Assembly (NCBI RefSeq): GCF_004352835.1
Contig: NZ_SJSB01000014.1
Coordinates: forward strand, 1-64,000
Source: Marinomonas flavescens
Lineage (GTDB): Bacteria; Pseudomonadota; Gammaproteobacteria; Pseudomonadales; Marinomonadaceae
Reading direction: 5' to 3'
Length of the DNA stretch: 64,000 nucleotides
The notes under the pieces were generated by a model. The model searched no databases, was not told the origin of the DNA, and saw only the letters and a list, made by a program, of their open reading frames with translations. The position numbers and the translations under genes are program-made. Positions 56,214-64,000 of this stretch are shown here, in pieces; the first letter of the stretch is position 1, and each line of letters opens with the position of its first letter.

Positions 56214-57590
56214 CTATAATCCACCATGGGTTAATTTTGCGGGATCTAATAAAGCCAATAATTCTTCTCGGCTCAAATCAGTATTTTCTTCCGCTACATC
56301 AACAACAGGACGCCCTTCTTTATACGCTTTTTTGGCAATTTCAGCGGCCTTGGCATAACCAATAATAGGGTTCAATGCGGTGACTAAAATCGGGTTGCGA
56401 TGCAAGGCTTCATTCAGCTTGTCTTCGTTGATCGTCAATGTCGCAATGGCACTATCCGCTAACAATTGACCGCTATTCGCTAACAACTTAATGCTGCTAA
56501 GCAAATTTTTCGCGATCATTGGTAACATAACATTGAGCTCAAAATTCCCAGCTTGCCCACCAATGGTAATCGCAGCGTCATTACCAATAACCTGTGCCGC
56601 CACCATAGCCGCGGCTTCAGGAATAACAGGATTCACTTTACCCGGCATAATAGATGAACCAGGTTGTAAGGCTTGCAGAGTAATTTCACCTAAACCAGCC
56701 AATGGGCCCGAATTCATCCAACGAAGGTCATTGGCGATTTTCATATACGTGACGGCTACCGCTTTCAGCTGGCCCGACAGCGCGACAGCTGTGTCTTGGG
56801 AACCTATCAAAGCAAAGAAATTCTCACCGGGTGTAAAGGTTACTTTAGTTAAATAAGAAAGCTCTTTGGCAAACAATGCGGCAAACTCAGGGTGTGCATT
56901 AATACCGGTACCAACCGCCGTTCCACCTTGTGCAAGGCGAGTAATTTTCGTCTCTATGTACTGCAAATTATCTAGATTATCGCCGAGTTGAGCAGCCCAA
57001 GCATGAAACGTTTGATCAAAACGAACCGGCATAGCATCCATTAAATGCGTTCGACCTGTTTTGGTATAATCTTTTAATGTGTCGCCTTTTTCTTCAATTA
57101 CGGCTTTTAGATGTGAAAGCGCTGGGATTAAATGCCCCGTTAGCTCAATGCTCGCACTCACATGAATGGCACTCGGTATCACATCGTTACTGCTTTGACC
57201 AAAATTCACATGATCATTAGGGCTAATCGGCGTATCACAGTGACGACTTGCCATCGTTGCTATCACCTCATTCGCATTCATATTAGTACTAGTACCAGAG
57301 CCTGTTTGATACACATCCACAGGGAAATGCGTCATTAGGTTTGTGTCACTCAACAATACTTCACACGCGCTTTGAATCGCCTGAGACTGCTCAGAAGTAA
57401 TGCATTTTAGAGTTTCATTAGCTCGTGCCGCAGCCGCTTTGATCAGAATAAGAGCGCGTATAAACGCTTCAGGAAGAGGCTCGCCACTAACAGGAAAGTT
57501 ATTAATTGCTCGTTGAGTTTGTGCGCCATAAAGCGCACTTTCAGGGACATTTAGTTCACCCATGCTGTCTTTTTCAATTCGCATTTTCAT
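56214..57590 (-). CDS. fumC: Class II fumarate hydratase (iron-independent)
   Basis: Converts fumarate to malate in the TCA cycle without an iron-sulfur cluster, useful when iron is low or under oxidative stress. The 458-residue protein has the superfamily signature GSSIMPGKVNP (near residues 318-328), TGSGTSTNMNANEV and NFGQSSNDVIPS. It follows a FagA-like gene by 15 bp, and the two are controlled from a Fur box at 57984. No sodA follows as in some fagA-fumC-sodA operons. Confidence 0.96.
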   Translation of the reverse strand: MKMRIEKDSMGELNVPESALYGAQTQRAINNFPVSGEPLPEAFIRALILIKAAAARANETLKCITSEQSQAIQSACEVLLSDTNLMTHFPVDVYQTGSGTSTNMNANEVIATMASRHCDTPISPNDHVNFGQSSNDVIPSAIHVSASIELTGHLIPALSHLKAVIEEKGDTLKDYTKTGRTHLMDAMPVRFDQTFHAWAAQLGDNLDNLQYIETKITRLAQGGTAVGTGINAHPEFAALFAKELSYLTKVTFTPGENFFALIGSQDTAVALSGQLKAVAVTYMKIANDLRWMNSGPLAGLGEITLQALQPGSSIMPGKVNPVIPEAAAMVAAQVIGNDAAITIGGQAGNFELNVMLPMIAKNLLSSIKLLANSGQLLADSAIATLTINEDKLNEALHRNPILVTALNPIIGYAKAAEIAKKAYKEGRPVVDVAEENTDLSREELLALLDPAKLTHGGL

Positions 57591-57605
57591 AATCTAACGA
57601 TTTCC

Positions 57606-57962
57606 TTATGATTCTAATGAGCATAAAAAATAGTGGCTGAGGGTTCGTAAATCATGCTCCATTCTGAAATAAGCTTTAGCGTCTTGATAAGTCACAATCA
57701 GCCGTTTTAAATTCGCCAAAGGTCGATACACCATGTCTAAGCAGACTTGTCGCCAATGCGGCGCGATGTGGGTGTCACACACAGTATCTAATAAGACATT
57801 AAATACTCTCTGATGCAATGTAACAGCATCAGTAATATTTAGTCTATCGGCATATTCTTCACTGATCTTAAGGTAATGGTAAAGCACTTCTGGCGAATCT
57901 GCGCACTGACCGCCTTGAATGGTTTGCTCAATCACTGAAAATGGAACGAGATAATGGCTCAT
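57606..57962 (-). CDS. fagA: FagA-like protein of the iron-regulated fumC operon
   Basis: A 118-residue helical protein of unknown biochemical function. The size, the place just upstream of fumC, and the Fur box in front match fagA (Fur-associated gene A) of Pseudomonas aeruginosa, where fagA-fumC-orfX-sodA is induced on iron starvation. The sequence (HQRVFNVLLDTVCDTHIAPHWRQVCLD, partly quoted) looks like that family from memory. Assignment by context is stronger than by sequence. Confidence 0.6.
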   Translation of the reverse strand: MSHYLVPFSVIEQTIQGGQCADSPEVLYHYLKISEEYADRLNITDAVTLHQRVFNVLLDTVCDTHIAPHWRQVCLDMVYRPLANLKRLIVTYQDAKAYFRMEHDLRTLSHYFLCSLES

Positions 57963-57983
57963 GCTGTTGTCCGCCTATTGAAA

Positions 57984-57998
57984 TGATAACTATTATCA
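57984..57998 (-). promoter_or_regulatory. Fur box of fagA-fumC
   Basis: TGATAACTATTATCA matches the 7-1-7 Fur consensus TGATAATNATTATCA at 13 of 14 informative positions. It lies 22 bp upstream of the FagA start. A weaker second site, TGATAACGATTCCCA, begins at about 58033. Confidence 0.85.
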
Positions 57999-58160
57999 AT
58001 AATGAAACGTGATAACTTACCTGTCAAGTTATTGATAACGATTCCCATTAAAATAAAAACCAGCGTTATTTAAAATCGGAGCATGCTTATGACAGTTACC
58101 TTGAAAAACGCCGCCAGTGCCGCTATGTGAAAGACAACACGATTGCTGTCCTCTAAAAAC

Positions 58161-58196
58161 AAAAAAAGCCCCTGCTACCAAAGGCAACAGAGGCTT
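58161..58196 (-). terminator. Intrinsic terminator of slyD
   Basis: Stem AAGCCCCTG / CAGAGGCTT (one mismatch) followed by seven T on the minus strand. Confidence 0.85.
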
Positions 58197-58214
58197 ATTA
58201 AGCAATAATATTAC

Positions 58215-58694
58215 TTAGTGGTGATGACCACCGACACCGTGCGCATGACCATGAGCAATTTCATCATCTGTTGCTTCACGAGCCTCTACAATTTCAATAT
58301 TAAACGTTAAATCTTTACCGGATAGAGGATGGTTTAGATCTACTATCGCACGCTTTAGACCAGATTTGATAATTGTCACCTGACGCATGCCTTGCTCTGT
58401 TTGAATCATCGCGATCATGCCAGGTTTCCAGCGTTTACCACCTTGGAGATGCTTCACTGGCACTTCTTGTGTTCGATCTTCATGACGGTCACCATAAGCG
58501 TCTGCGCTTGGTACAGTCACTTCAAATTCTGCACCTACTTCTTTTCCTTCCATGGCTTTTTCAAGTCCAGGAATAACATTGCCATGGCCGTGTAAATAAG
58601 AAATAGGGTCTTTGCCCGCGGAAGTTTCGATCAATTCTTCGCCGTGACGAAGTGTGTAGTTAAATTGAACGACTTGGTTGTCAGCAATGGACAT
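58215..58694 (-). CDS. slyD: FKBP-type peptidyl-prolyl isomerase SlyD
   Basis: Prolyl isomerase, chaperone and nickel-binding protein. The 159-residue protein has an N-terminal FKBP part (YTLRHGEELIETSAGKDPISYLHGHGNVIPGLE, quoted in part) with the inserted-flap chaperone domain (about 70-130) and a short histidine-rich tail HGHAHGVGGHHH that can bind Ni2+ or Zn2+. The tail is shorter than in E. coli SlyD. Cytosolic. Confidence 0.95.
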   Translation of the reverse strand: MSIADNQVVQFNYTLRHGEELIETSAGKDPISYLHGHGNVIPGLEKAMEGKEVGAEFEVTVPSADAYGDRHEDRTQEVPVKHLQGGKRWKPGMIAMIQTEQGMRQVTIIKSGLKRAIVDLNHPLSGKDLTFNIEIVEAREATDDEIAHGHAHGVGGHHH

Positions 58695-58787
58695 GGTATT
58701 TCCTCTGTTAATTTAGCTCAGCAATGTAGCTCAGTTATTTAATTGATCAGTGCAATCGCACATTTTGCGCGACATTATAGAGTGTCC

Positions 58788-59378
58788 CTAGAAAATGGCG
58801 AACTCTATTGCGTCTTCTTTGATTGATATTCCCTTAATCATAGAAGCCGTTGCCTTTTCTCTTGTTGAATGGTTTAGCACATAAACGGGGTGCGTATCAA
58901 AATATTGCGCTAACTTTTTCTCAAAGTCATCATGTAAAGACCCCAATGTCGAGCGCAGTATTTTATCGTTAAAGCTTGAACCTTCTACGGCAATTTTAGT
59001 GATTTTTGGCGCCACTAAATACACTCGATTTTCTTCTAATCGGACACCTGACTCAAACGATGGATTCACCTTAGTACTAAACGAAAAAGACTGCCCAAAA
59101 GCGCTCAACGTCCCCTGTAATTCAGTCTTCATATCCACCAGCGCCAAACCACCGTCTCGATCCGTTAAATCAATATGGGCAGATTTCACCAATAGGTTCA
59201 TATCTAACGTGTTACCACTTTCAAGTGTCAATTGAATATGATTGGACTTAGGTTGCTCTAATTGTTTCGCAACCGCTTGATTTAATTCGGTCTCGCTTAC
59301 GCTTAAACCATCACAACCTGCAAGAGTCAGCGTTGATATCAATAAAACAGTGACCGCTATTGCTCGACGAATTTTCAT
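58788..59378 (-). CDS. DUF1439 lipoprotein (YceB-like)
   Basis: A 196-residue lipoprotein precursor. The signal peptide ends with lipobox LAGC (Cys at residue 21), and the following residue is Asp, so inner-membrane retention by the +2 rule is possible. The mature part (about 25-190) has the DUF1439 pattern: SVSETELNQAVAKQL, LTLESGNTLDMNLLVKSAHIDLTDRDGG and YFDTHPVYVLN, like E. coli YceB. Function unknown. It is 28 bp past the MscS gene stop and may be co-transcribed. Confidence 0.85.
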   Translation of the reverse strand: MKIRRAIAVTVLLISTLTLAGCDGLSVSETELNQAVAKQLEQPKSNHIQLTLESGNTLDMNLLVKSAHIDLTDRDGGLALVDMKTELQGTLSAFGQSFSFSTKVNPSFESGVRLEENRVYLVAPKITKIAVEGSSFNDKILRSTLGSLHDDFEKKLAQYFDTHPVYVLNHSTREKATASMIKGISIKEDAIEFAIF

Positions 59379-59406
59379 GTATTTCTCCTAAAAGAATGCA
59401 GTCTAA

Positions 59407-60273
59407 TCACTGCTGCGCCCGTTTTTCGTACCAAAAATTCATAAAGTCTTCCGTCACTTTTTGCTCAATCACCATCGCTTCTTCTGTAGGACAAAACAGT
59501 GACACCGTAAAAACGTTGTAACCTTCAGGCGAAGTGGTAATTCGAACTCTTGGTTCTGGGCCAGATATTTTAATGTCTAAACGTTTTTCAATGAGGCTGT
59601 TATAACGAATTGCCACTTCATGAAAATGCTCGCTGTATTCACGTATTTTATCCAGTATTTGGCCTTTAATTTCAAACAAATTCACGTCATCAGTTAGTCT
59701 GGAAATTGAAAAGTTATGAGTGACATAACGACGCATATAATTCAAATTCTGAACCGTATGTGTCAATAAAATACTATTCGGAATAACAGTCGTTCGACCG
59801 GTATAGCCATAACTCCCACCTTTTAAATCCACGTCAAAAAGCGTCGTAGAAAGCCAATCACTGTCCGTTACTTCTCCTTCACAATTGGCTACTCGTATCC
59901 AGTCTCCAACCTGATAAGGCCTAGTGCTCGCACGATAAAATGCCCCCACAATACAAGAGATAAATTCTTTTGTTGCTAAGACCAAAGCCACCATGAACGC
60001 AGCAATAGAAATAGCAATATTTTGCAGCTCAGAAGACCAAATAAGAATAAAGCCAACCACTAAAAGAAGATTAAAAATATTGTCTATTGAATTAATCCGC
60101 TGACGCTTTTTGTCATGCTCTAAAGTCGCATGCAGACGAATAGCACGTTTGGTGTAACGTCTAATAATGTAAGACAGTAAAATCCAGAGGATTGTCAAAA
60201 ATATTTCGAGATGATTTCTCACCACCGAGAAATCCAAATCTGAAAAATTAAGCTGAGAAAATTCGAATGACAT
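59407..60273 (-). CDS. Mechanosensitive channel, MscS family
   Basis: Opens under membrane tension to release solutes during osmotic downshock. The 288-residue protein has three N-terminal membrane helices (about residues 20-37, 62-80, 87-108), the pore-lining helix region (IAISIAAFMVALVLATKEFISCIVG, quoted in part) and a cytoplasmic beta domain with the VGDWIRVANCEGEVTDSDWLSTTL region near residue 130-155. The C-terminal domain ends near 285. The pore is rather rich in Ala, Val and Ile and lacks the usual Gly-Ala repeat, so gating or conductance may differ. Confidence 0.88.
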   Translation of the reverse strand: MSFEFSQLNFSDLDFSVVRNHLEIFLTILWILLSYIIRRYTKRAIRLHATLEHDKKRQRINSIDNIFNLLLVVGFILIWSSELQNIAISIAAFMVALVLATKEFISCIVGAFYRASTRPYQVGDWIRVANCEGEVTDSDWLSTTLFDVDLKGGSYGYTGRTTVIPNSILLTHTVQNLNYMRRYVTHNFSISRLTDDVNLFEIKGQILDKIREYSEHFHEVAIRYNSLIEKRLDIKISGPEPRVRITTSPEGYNVFTVSLFCPTEEAMVIEQKVTEDFMNFWYEKRAQQ

Positions 60274-60360
60274 AACAATAAGGTTCCTTCATTAAGAGCG
60301 CCACTTTATCAATCATTTTATTAATCACCAACTAAAAGCACTAGACAGAGTGAAAAATAA

Positions 60361-60380
60361 TACTGTATATTCGTACAGTA
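60361..60380 (+). promoter_or_regulatory. LexA (SOS) box of yebG
   Basis: TACTGTATATTCGTACAGTA matches the consensus TACTGTATATATATACAGTA in 18 of 20 positions, with a perfect CTG-N10-CAG core, 23 bp before the yebG start. Confidence 0.95.
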
Positions 60381-60402
60381 TTATTTTTCAGGAAGGTGGA
60401 TC

Positions 60403-60804
60403 ATGCCTGTAGTTATTAAATACGTTGTAGAACGTGATGGAATTGAAAAAATGACATTTACTTCCAAAACAGAAGCCGATGCCTATGACAAGCTACTCGA
60501 CACAGCCGATGCTCTCTATGAAGTGCTTGATAGCAGTGAGTTAGCAGGGGATCATGCTCAAAAAGAAGCGTTGTCTATGTATCTAGCAGAAAACAAAGAA
60601 ACGCTTTTAGAAGCCTTAGGAGCAAAACGAAAAGTCACACCAAAAAGCAAAACAAAGTCTAAAAAGACGCAAGCGAACGGCAATACTACGCTGCCATTAG
60701 AAGACCTTGTGATTGAACCAGATGAAGATGCTCTTTACGACGAAGACGAAAACTCGGACTCTTTTGAGGATACCGAAAGCTATATTGAAAGTGATGCCGC
60801 CTAA
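60403..60804 (+). CDS. yebG: YebG-family SOS-regulated protein
   Basis: A 133-residue protein of the YebG family: MPVVIKYVVERDGIEKMTFTSKTEADAYDKLLD (quoted in part: VVERDGIEKMTF and EADAYDKLLD), the conserved N-terminal 90 residues, then a Lys-rich segment and a long acidic tail ending DTESYIESDAA, which is longer than in E. coli YebG (96 residues). YebG is DNA-damage-inducible and of unknown biochemical role. It is directly behind a near-perfect LexA box, and has its own terminator. Confidence 0.92.
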   Translation: MPVVIKYVVERDGIEKMTFTSKTEADAYDKLLDTADALYEVLDSSELAGDHAQKEALSMYLAENKETLLEALGAKRKVTPKSKTKSKKTQANGNTTLPLEDLVIEPDEDALYDEDENSDSFEDTESYIESDAA

Positions 60805-60825
60805 GCAATAAGACGCGGTTAATGG

Positions 60826-60859
60826 AATCAAAACATCGCACTTAAGCGGTGTTTTGATT
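60826..60859 (+). terminator. Intrinsic terminator of yebG
   Basis: A 14-bp stem (AATCAAAACATCGC / GCGGTGTTTTGATT) with one G-T wobble and a 6-nt loop. Confidence 0.8.
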
Positions 60860-61028
60860 CACAAGCTATTACAAAATCTAATAAGACGCTTTCATCCCTT
60901 CACGGACCCACTCCCAGTCCGCACTATTTATCTATAAAAATACAAAAACAGCTAACACAGACAAGATAAAAGTGTATAAACCTTTTATTATTACCCTTCA
61001 TATTAAAGTTCTTTAGGAACAGCCCTAC

Positions 61029-62894
61029 ATGATTGATGCCTTACTACTGACATTTATTTTCCTTGTTGCTGGAATTGTTTCTGTGCCCATTGCTGCTAGG
61101 CTGGGACTAGGCTCTGTGCTCGGTTATTTATTAGCGGGCATTATCATCAGCCCTATTCTTTCTGTGTTAAATGTCGATCTCGCTTCGGTGCAAAATTTTG
61201 GCGAACTAGGCGTGGTTTTGATGCTGTTTTTAGTCGGACTAGAGCTAAACCCTAAAAAACTATGGGCTATGAAAACCCGCCTTCTTGGCCTAGGCGGCGG
61301 CCAAGTAGTGCTGACAGCACTCCTTATTATGGGCACCTCCATGTTGTTAAATCAGTCATGGCGAATTAGCCTAGCCGTCGGTCTAGTTCTTGCGCTTTCT
61401 TCTACTGCTATTGTCCTACAAACCCTTGGTGAAAAAGGCCTGCTACGCTCAGATGGTGGCCAATCCTCTTTTTCTGTCCTGCTCGCTCAAGACATCATTG
61501 TTATTCCGATGTTAGCGTTTATCCCTTTATTAGCCACGCCAGAGTTGCTCAACGCGCTGAATCATACCGTTAGCCAAGCATCGACCCACGGTGGCAGTTG
61601 GAATCTACTAGAAGGTCTTTCTACATGGCAAGTAACGCTGGTGACTATTGGTGCGATTATCACCGTCGTCTTGGGCGGCAGCTATTTATCCAGTCCTGTT
61701 TTCCGTTTTATTGCATCTGCTCAACTGCGTGAACTCTTTACTGCTACTGCATTAATGTTTGTTATTGGCACCACATTATTAATGTCTGTTGTGGGGCTAT
61801 CTCCTGCACTTGGCACCTTCTTAGCTGGCGTTGTATTAGCAAATTCACCCTACCGACATGAGCTAGAAAGTGACATTGCTCCCTTTAAAGGGTTGTTACT
61901 GGGCTTGTTCTTCATGACTGTGGGTGCGGGCATTAACTTCAGTCTATTAGCCAGTCATTTCACGACAATAATAGCCATGACGCTCGGCGTTATTGTATTA
62001 AAAATGCTCGCGTTATTACTCTTGGGAGTCTCGTTTAATATACGTGGGGCAGACAAATGGCTGTTTGCATTAGGATTGGCTCAAGCGGGGGAATTCGGCT
62101 TTGTTCTACTGTCATTTACAGTCGCTAATGGCGTTATTCCTAAAGCGCTAGCAGATCAACTCTTGCTTGTTGTTGCACTATCTATGCTACTCACCCCAAT
62201 CCTCTTTATCCTTTATGATCGCTATTTAGCCCCACGTTATTTGAAAGACAAAGATGACCAACCTCAAGGTGTTGGCATGCCTAATGATAAAAAAATCATC
62301 ATTGCGGGTTCTGGCCGTATGGGCAGTCTAATTGACCGAATGCTAAGCCTTGCAGGGTACGAAACCACCGTTATTGACTACAGTACAAAGCAACTAAGAA
62401 CACTGCAGCGTTTTGGCGTAAACAACTATTTTGGCGATGTCACTCGACCTGAATTATTGCTCGCGGCGGGAATAGAAGACGCGAAATTACTCGTCGTTGC
62501 CATTGACGATCCAGAACAAATATCCAAGTTAGTAAAATACGTTATGGAGCACTTTCCTCACTTGCACGTCATATCGCGGGCACAAGATCGTCACCATGTT
62601 TATGATTTGTGGTCCTACGGTTGTCGCGATATTGTTCGTGAAGTTCACGACAGTAGCTTACGAATGGGGCGGTCTGCGTTTGAAGCACTAGGGGTTTCCC
62701 AAGACAGCGCAGAGAAAATGGTCGATCTATACAGAAAGCACGACCAAGATGCGATGGTTGCCGTGGCCGATGCCCATGAAATTGGCATTCCGGCGGATGA
62801 AAACAGCAACTATATCGCAAAAGTAAAAGCCTTTTTGGAGGCCTCAGATCCAGATTTGAAAACTCAGATGCAGTCTTATCGAGACACTAAATAA
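61029..62894 (+). CDS. Monovalent cation/proton antiporter CPA2 family (Kef-type)
   Basis: A 621-residue antiporter with an N-terminal CPA2 membrane domain of about 12 helices (residues 1-395; GLELNPKKLWAMKTRLLGLG, ALSSTAIVLQTL, LFFMTVGAGINFSLL) and a C-terminal RCK/TrkA-N domain (about 415-540) with a Rossmann IIAGSGRMGSLIDRML. This is the K+/H+ antiporter architecture of KefB/KefC and related YbaL. The TrkA-C domain is absent. No KefF/KefG ancillary oxidoreductase gene is adjacent; glutathione control is unproven. Confidence 0.9.
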   Translation: MIDALLLTFIFLVAGIVSVPIAARLGLGSVLGYLLAGIIISPILSVLNVDLASVQNFGELGVVLMLFLVGLELNPKKLWAMKTRLLGLGGGQVVLTALLIMGTSMLLNQSWRISLAVGLVLALSSTAIVLQTLGEKGLLRSDGGQSSFSVLLAQDIIVIPMLAFIPLLATPELLNALNHTVSQASTHGGSWNLLEGLSTWQVTLVTIGAIITVVLGGSYLSSPVFRFIASAQLRELFTATALMFVIGTTLLMSVVGLSPALGTFLAGVVLANSPYRHELESDIAPFKGLLLGLFFMTVGAGINFSLLASHFTTIIAMTLGVIVLKMLALLLLGVSFNIRGADKWLFALGLAQAGEFGFVLLSFTVANGVIPKALADQLLLVVALSMLLTPILFILYDRYLAPRYLKDKDDQPQGVGMPNDKKIIIAGSGRMGSLIDRMLSLAGYETTVIDYSTKQLRTLQRFGVNNYFGDVTRPELLLAAGIEDAKLLVVAIDDPEQISKLVKYVMEHFPHLHVISRAQDRHHVYDLWSYGCRDIVREVHDSSLRMGRSAFEALGVSQDSAEKMVDLYRKHDQDAMVAVADAHEIGIPADENSNYIAKVKAFLEASDPDLKTQMQSYRDTK

Positions 62895-62916
62895 AGATTG
62901 AATCACAAAACAATAG

Positions 62917-62945
62917 ACTCTCTTGCTTCTAAAGAAGCGGAGAGT
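62917..62945. terminator. Bidirectional hairpin between antiporter and YrhK genes
   Basis: ACTCTC-TT-GCTTCT paired with AGAAGC-G-GAGAGT, with an AA loop, in the 50-bp gap between two convergent genes. Confidence 0.75.
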
Positions 62946-63227
62946 TTAGGAGGCTTGTTGCTTAAGCGTGGCTTTATATACATGCTTAACATGTATTAAG
63001 CTTATTAATTTAATAATCGGTTTTATCAACAATTGTCCGCTGCCCAAAATAAATAACCAAGTACCATCAACCACCAAGGCTTCTTTGAGAAAAAAGAAAC
63101 TGCCTACCAAAAACCACACAGCAATCAGAAAATCATTTAAAGCACCAAGGGCTTCGTAGCGCCTTTGGATAATAATGTGATCTTGATCTAAGTCGAACTC
63201 TAATATGTCCTTATCCTTTTGAAGCAT
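62946..63227 (-). CDS. YrhK-domain membrane protein
   Basis: A 93-residue protein with two membrane segments (about residues 32-50 and 57-78) and the YrhK family pattern RRYEALGALNDFLIAVWFLVGSFFFL (quoted in part: YEALGALNDFLIAVWFLVGS) and FILGSGQLLIKPIIKL. Function unknown. Convergent with the antiporter. Confidence 0.8.
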   Translation of the reverse strand: MLQKDKDILEFDLDQDHIIIQRRYEALGALNDFLIAVWFLVGSFFFLKEALVVDGTWLFILGSGQLLIKPIIKLISLIHVKHVYKATLKQQAS

Positions 63228-63310
63228 TAAACCTTTTCCCTTTATTTTATGCAGTGACGCTAAAGACCAGACCTTAGTATCACCGCATAATGTTTATTAA
63301 CGTAAAAATA

Positions 63311-64000
63311 TTAACGCAAAAAGTTATCCCTCAGTAAAGACACAACTTCATCAGTACGACCATTAAGAACCGCTTTTAAACCGAACATCGCCGTAGAAGC
63401 CACTTGATTTGCCTCTATTTTTGGTGGCATAACCAACTCCATACGACTCACTTTAACATCCAAAATAGCAGGTTTGTCTGTCGCTAACCATTGCTTCATG
63501 GCATCTTCAAGCTGGTCTACGCTGTCGACCCGCCAGCCTTCTAAACCAAGTGAACGTGCAACGTTCGCAAAGTCTGGATTCTTCAAATCGGTAAAAGAGT
63601 CTAACAAACCTTCTACCCTTTGTTCCATTTCTACAAAACCAAGAGACTCATTATTAAAAATAAGCAGTTTTACAGGGATATTCTCTTGCACTAACGTCAG
63701 TAAATCCCCCATCAACATGCTCATGCCACCGTCGCCACACATAGCAATCACTTGTCGGTTTGGGTAGGCTTTAGCGATACCTAACGCTTGTGGATAGGCA
63801 TTCGCCATGGTGCCGTGTAACAAACTCGTTAAAAAACTGCGCTTACCTGTTGCCGTTAAATGGCGTAATAACCACACCATTGGCGAGCCACCATCGGCTG
63901 TAAACGCGGCATCATCATCGGCAAGTTTATCCAACGTATGGGCCACTGTTTGAGGATGCAATAATGCATTCCCCGATTTCGCTTCTGACACATAGTCTTC
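63311..64000 (-). CDS. poxB: Thiamine-pyrophosphate enzyme, PoxB-like (partial, 5' end beyond window)
   Basis: Only the C-terminal 229 residues are in the window; the reading frame stays open to the last base (EDYVSEAKSG...). It shows the TPP-binding motif CGDGGMSMLMGDLLTLVQ...NN (GDG to NN, near residues 95-125 of this fragment) and the terminal ELVMPPKI, as in E. coli pyruvate oxidase PoxB. It oxidatively decarboxylates pyruvate to acetate with ubiquinone. The C-terminal membrane-binding tail is short here, ending DNFLR. Acetolactate synthase-type enzymes are the alternative. Confidence 0.85.
   Translation of the reverse strand, partial: EDYVSEAKSGNALLHPQTVAHTLDKLADDDAAFTADGGSPMVWLLRHLTATGKRSFLTSLLHGTMANAYPQALGIAKAYPNRQVIAMCGDGGMSMLMGDLLTLVQENIPVKLLIFNNESLGFVEMEQRVEGLLDSFTDLKNPDFANVARSLGLEGWRVDSVDQLEDAMKQWLATDKPAILDVKVSRMELVMPPKIEANQVASTAMFGLKAVLNGRTDEVVSLLRDNFLR

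Noticed and set aside
58087-58130. Short frame encoding MTVTLKNAASAAM on the plus strand before slyD's terminator
   Set aside because: Only 13 codons, no ribosome binding site and no continuation in another frame; probably chance.

Overview
The window is chromosomal DNA from a marine gammaproteobacterium, most likely an oceanospirillalean close to Marinomonas. This rests on protein resemblance and gene content (TRAP dicarboxylate transporter with DctBD, EpmA/EpmB/EF-P, TmcA, PACE efflux, HlyU, VF530, DUF5062, YebG, SlyD), moderate G+C with AT-rich intergenic DNA, and no phage, transposon, CRISPR or tRNA gene that I could find. It is a densely coded, mostly conserved region.

Layout. 0.4-4.3 kb: an alpha2-type glycyl-tRNA synthetase, then a small cluster (DUF3429 membrane protein, DCC thiol protein, short-chain dehydrogenase, Lrp/AsnC regulator). 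4.3-9.4 kb: DUF5062 gene, then a GntR regulator followed by prpB-prpC-prpD (2-methylcitrate cycle for propionate), with four copies of a palindrome-based ATTGTCGACAAT site in the divergent intergenic region. 9.6-15.4 kb: tmcA and a dctPQM TRAP transporter preceded by a possible sigma-54 promoter and paired GGGTGA/TCACCC elements. 15.7-22.2 kb: metal-related genes: a siderophore-type binding protein, an IsdG-like monooxygenase, gamma-glutamyltransferase, and a zinc-starvation cluster (COG0523 GTPase, FolE2, gamma-carbonic anhydrase) behind a Zur-like palindrome. 22.4-29.5 kb: a diguanylate cyclase, a DctBD-type two-component system, epmA and a Cache-GGDEF protein; a cluster of DnaA-box-like 9-mers lies upstream of dctB.

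29.7-38.9 kb: a histone-deacetylase-family protein divergent from a Pat-type protein acetyltransferase, a small Cys-rich secreted protein, a porin, efp and epmB (divergent), and a short RNase J-like enzyme. 39-48.7 kb: AsmA-like membrane protein, NYN-domain protein, GGDEF proteins, VF530, HlyU, an alpha/beta hydrolase, SDR, SNF-family Na+ symporter, and a LysR/PACE efflux pair. 48.8-51.3 kb: a chemoreceptor and an odd non-conserved stretch with six 7-bp tandem repeats. 51.3-54.4 kb: glutathione-dependent formaldehyde detoxification (fghA, frmA/adhC, LysR). 54.4-64 kb: small proteins, a Fur-box-controlled fagA-fumC pair, slyD, a lipoprotein, an MscS channel, SOS-controlled yebG, a Kef-type antiporter, YrhK, and the 3' part of a PoxB-like enzyme running off the window.

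The genes form several recognisable circuits: propionate (GntR/prp), C4-dicarboxylate sensing and uptake (DctBD and dctPQM, 8 kb apart), zinc (Zur), iron (Fur), SOS (LexA), EF-P beta-lysylation (epmA, epmB, efp), and protein acetylation/deacetylation (pat/HDAC). I found no clearly novel multi-gene defence or biosynthetic system; the most original leads are the regulatory sites, the heptamer-repeat locus and the DnaA-box cluster.
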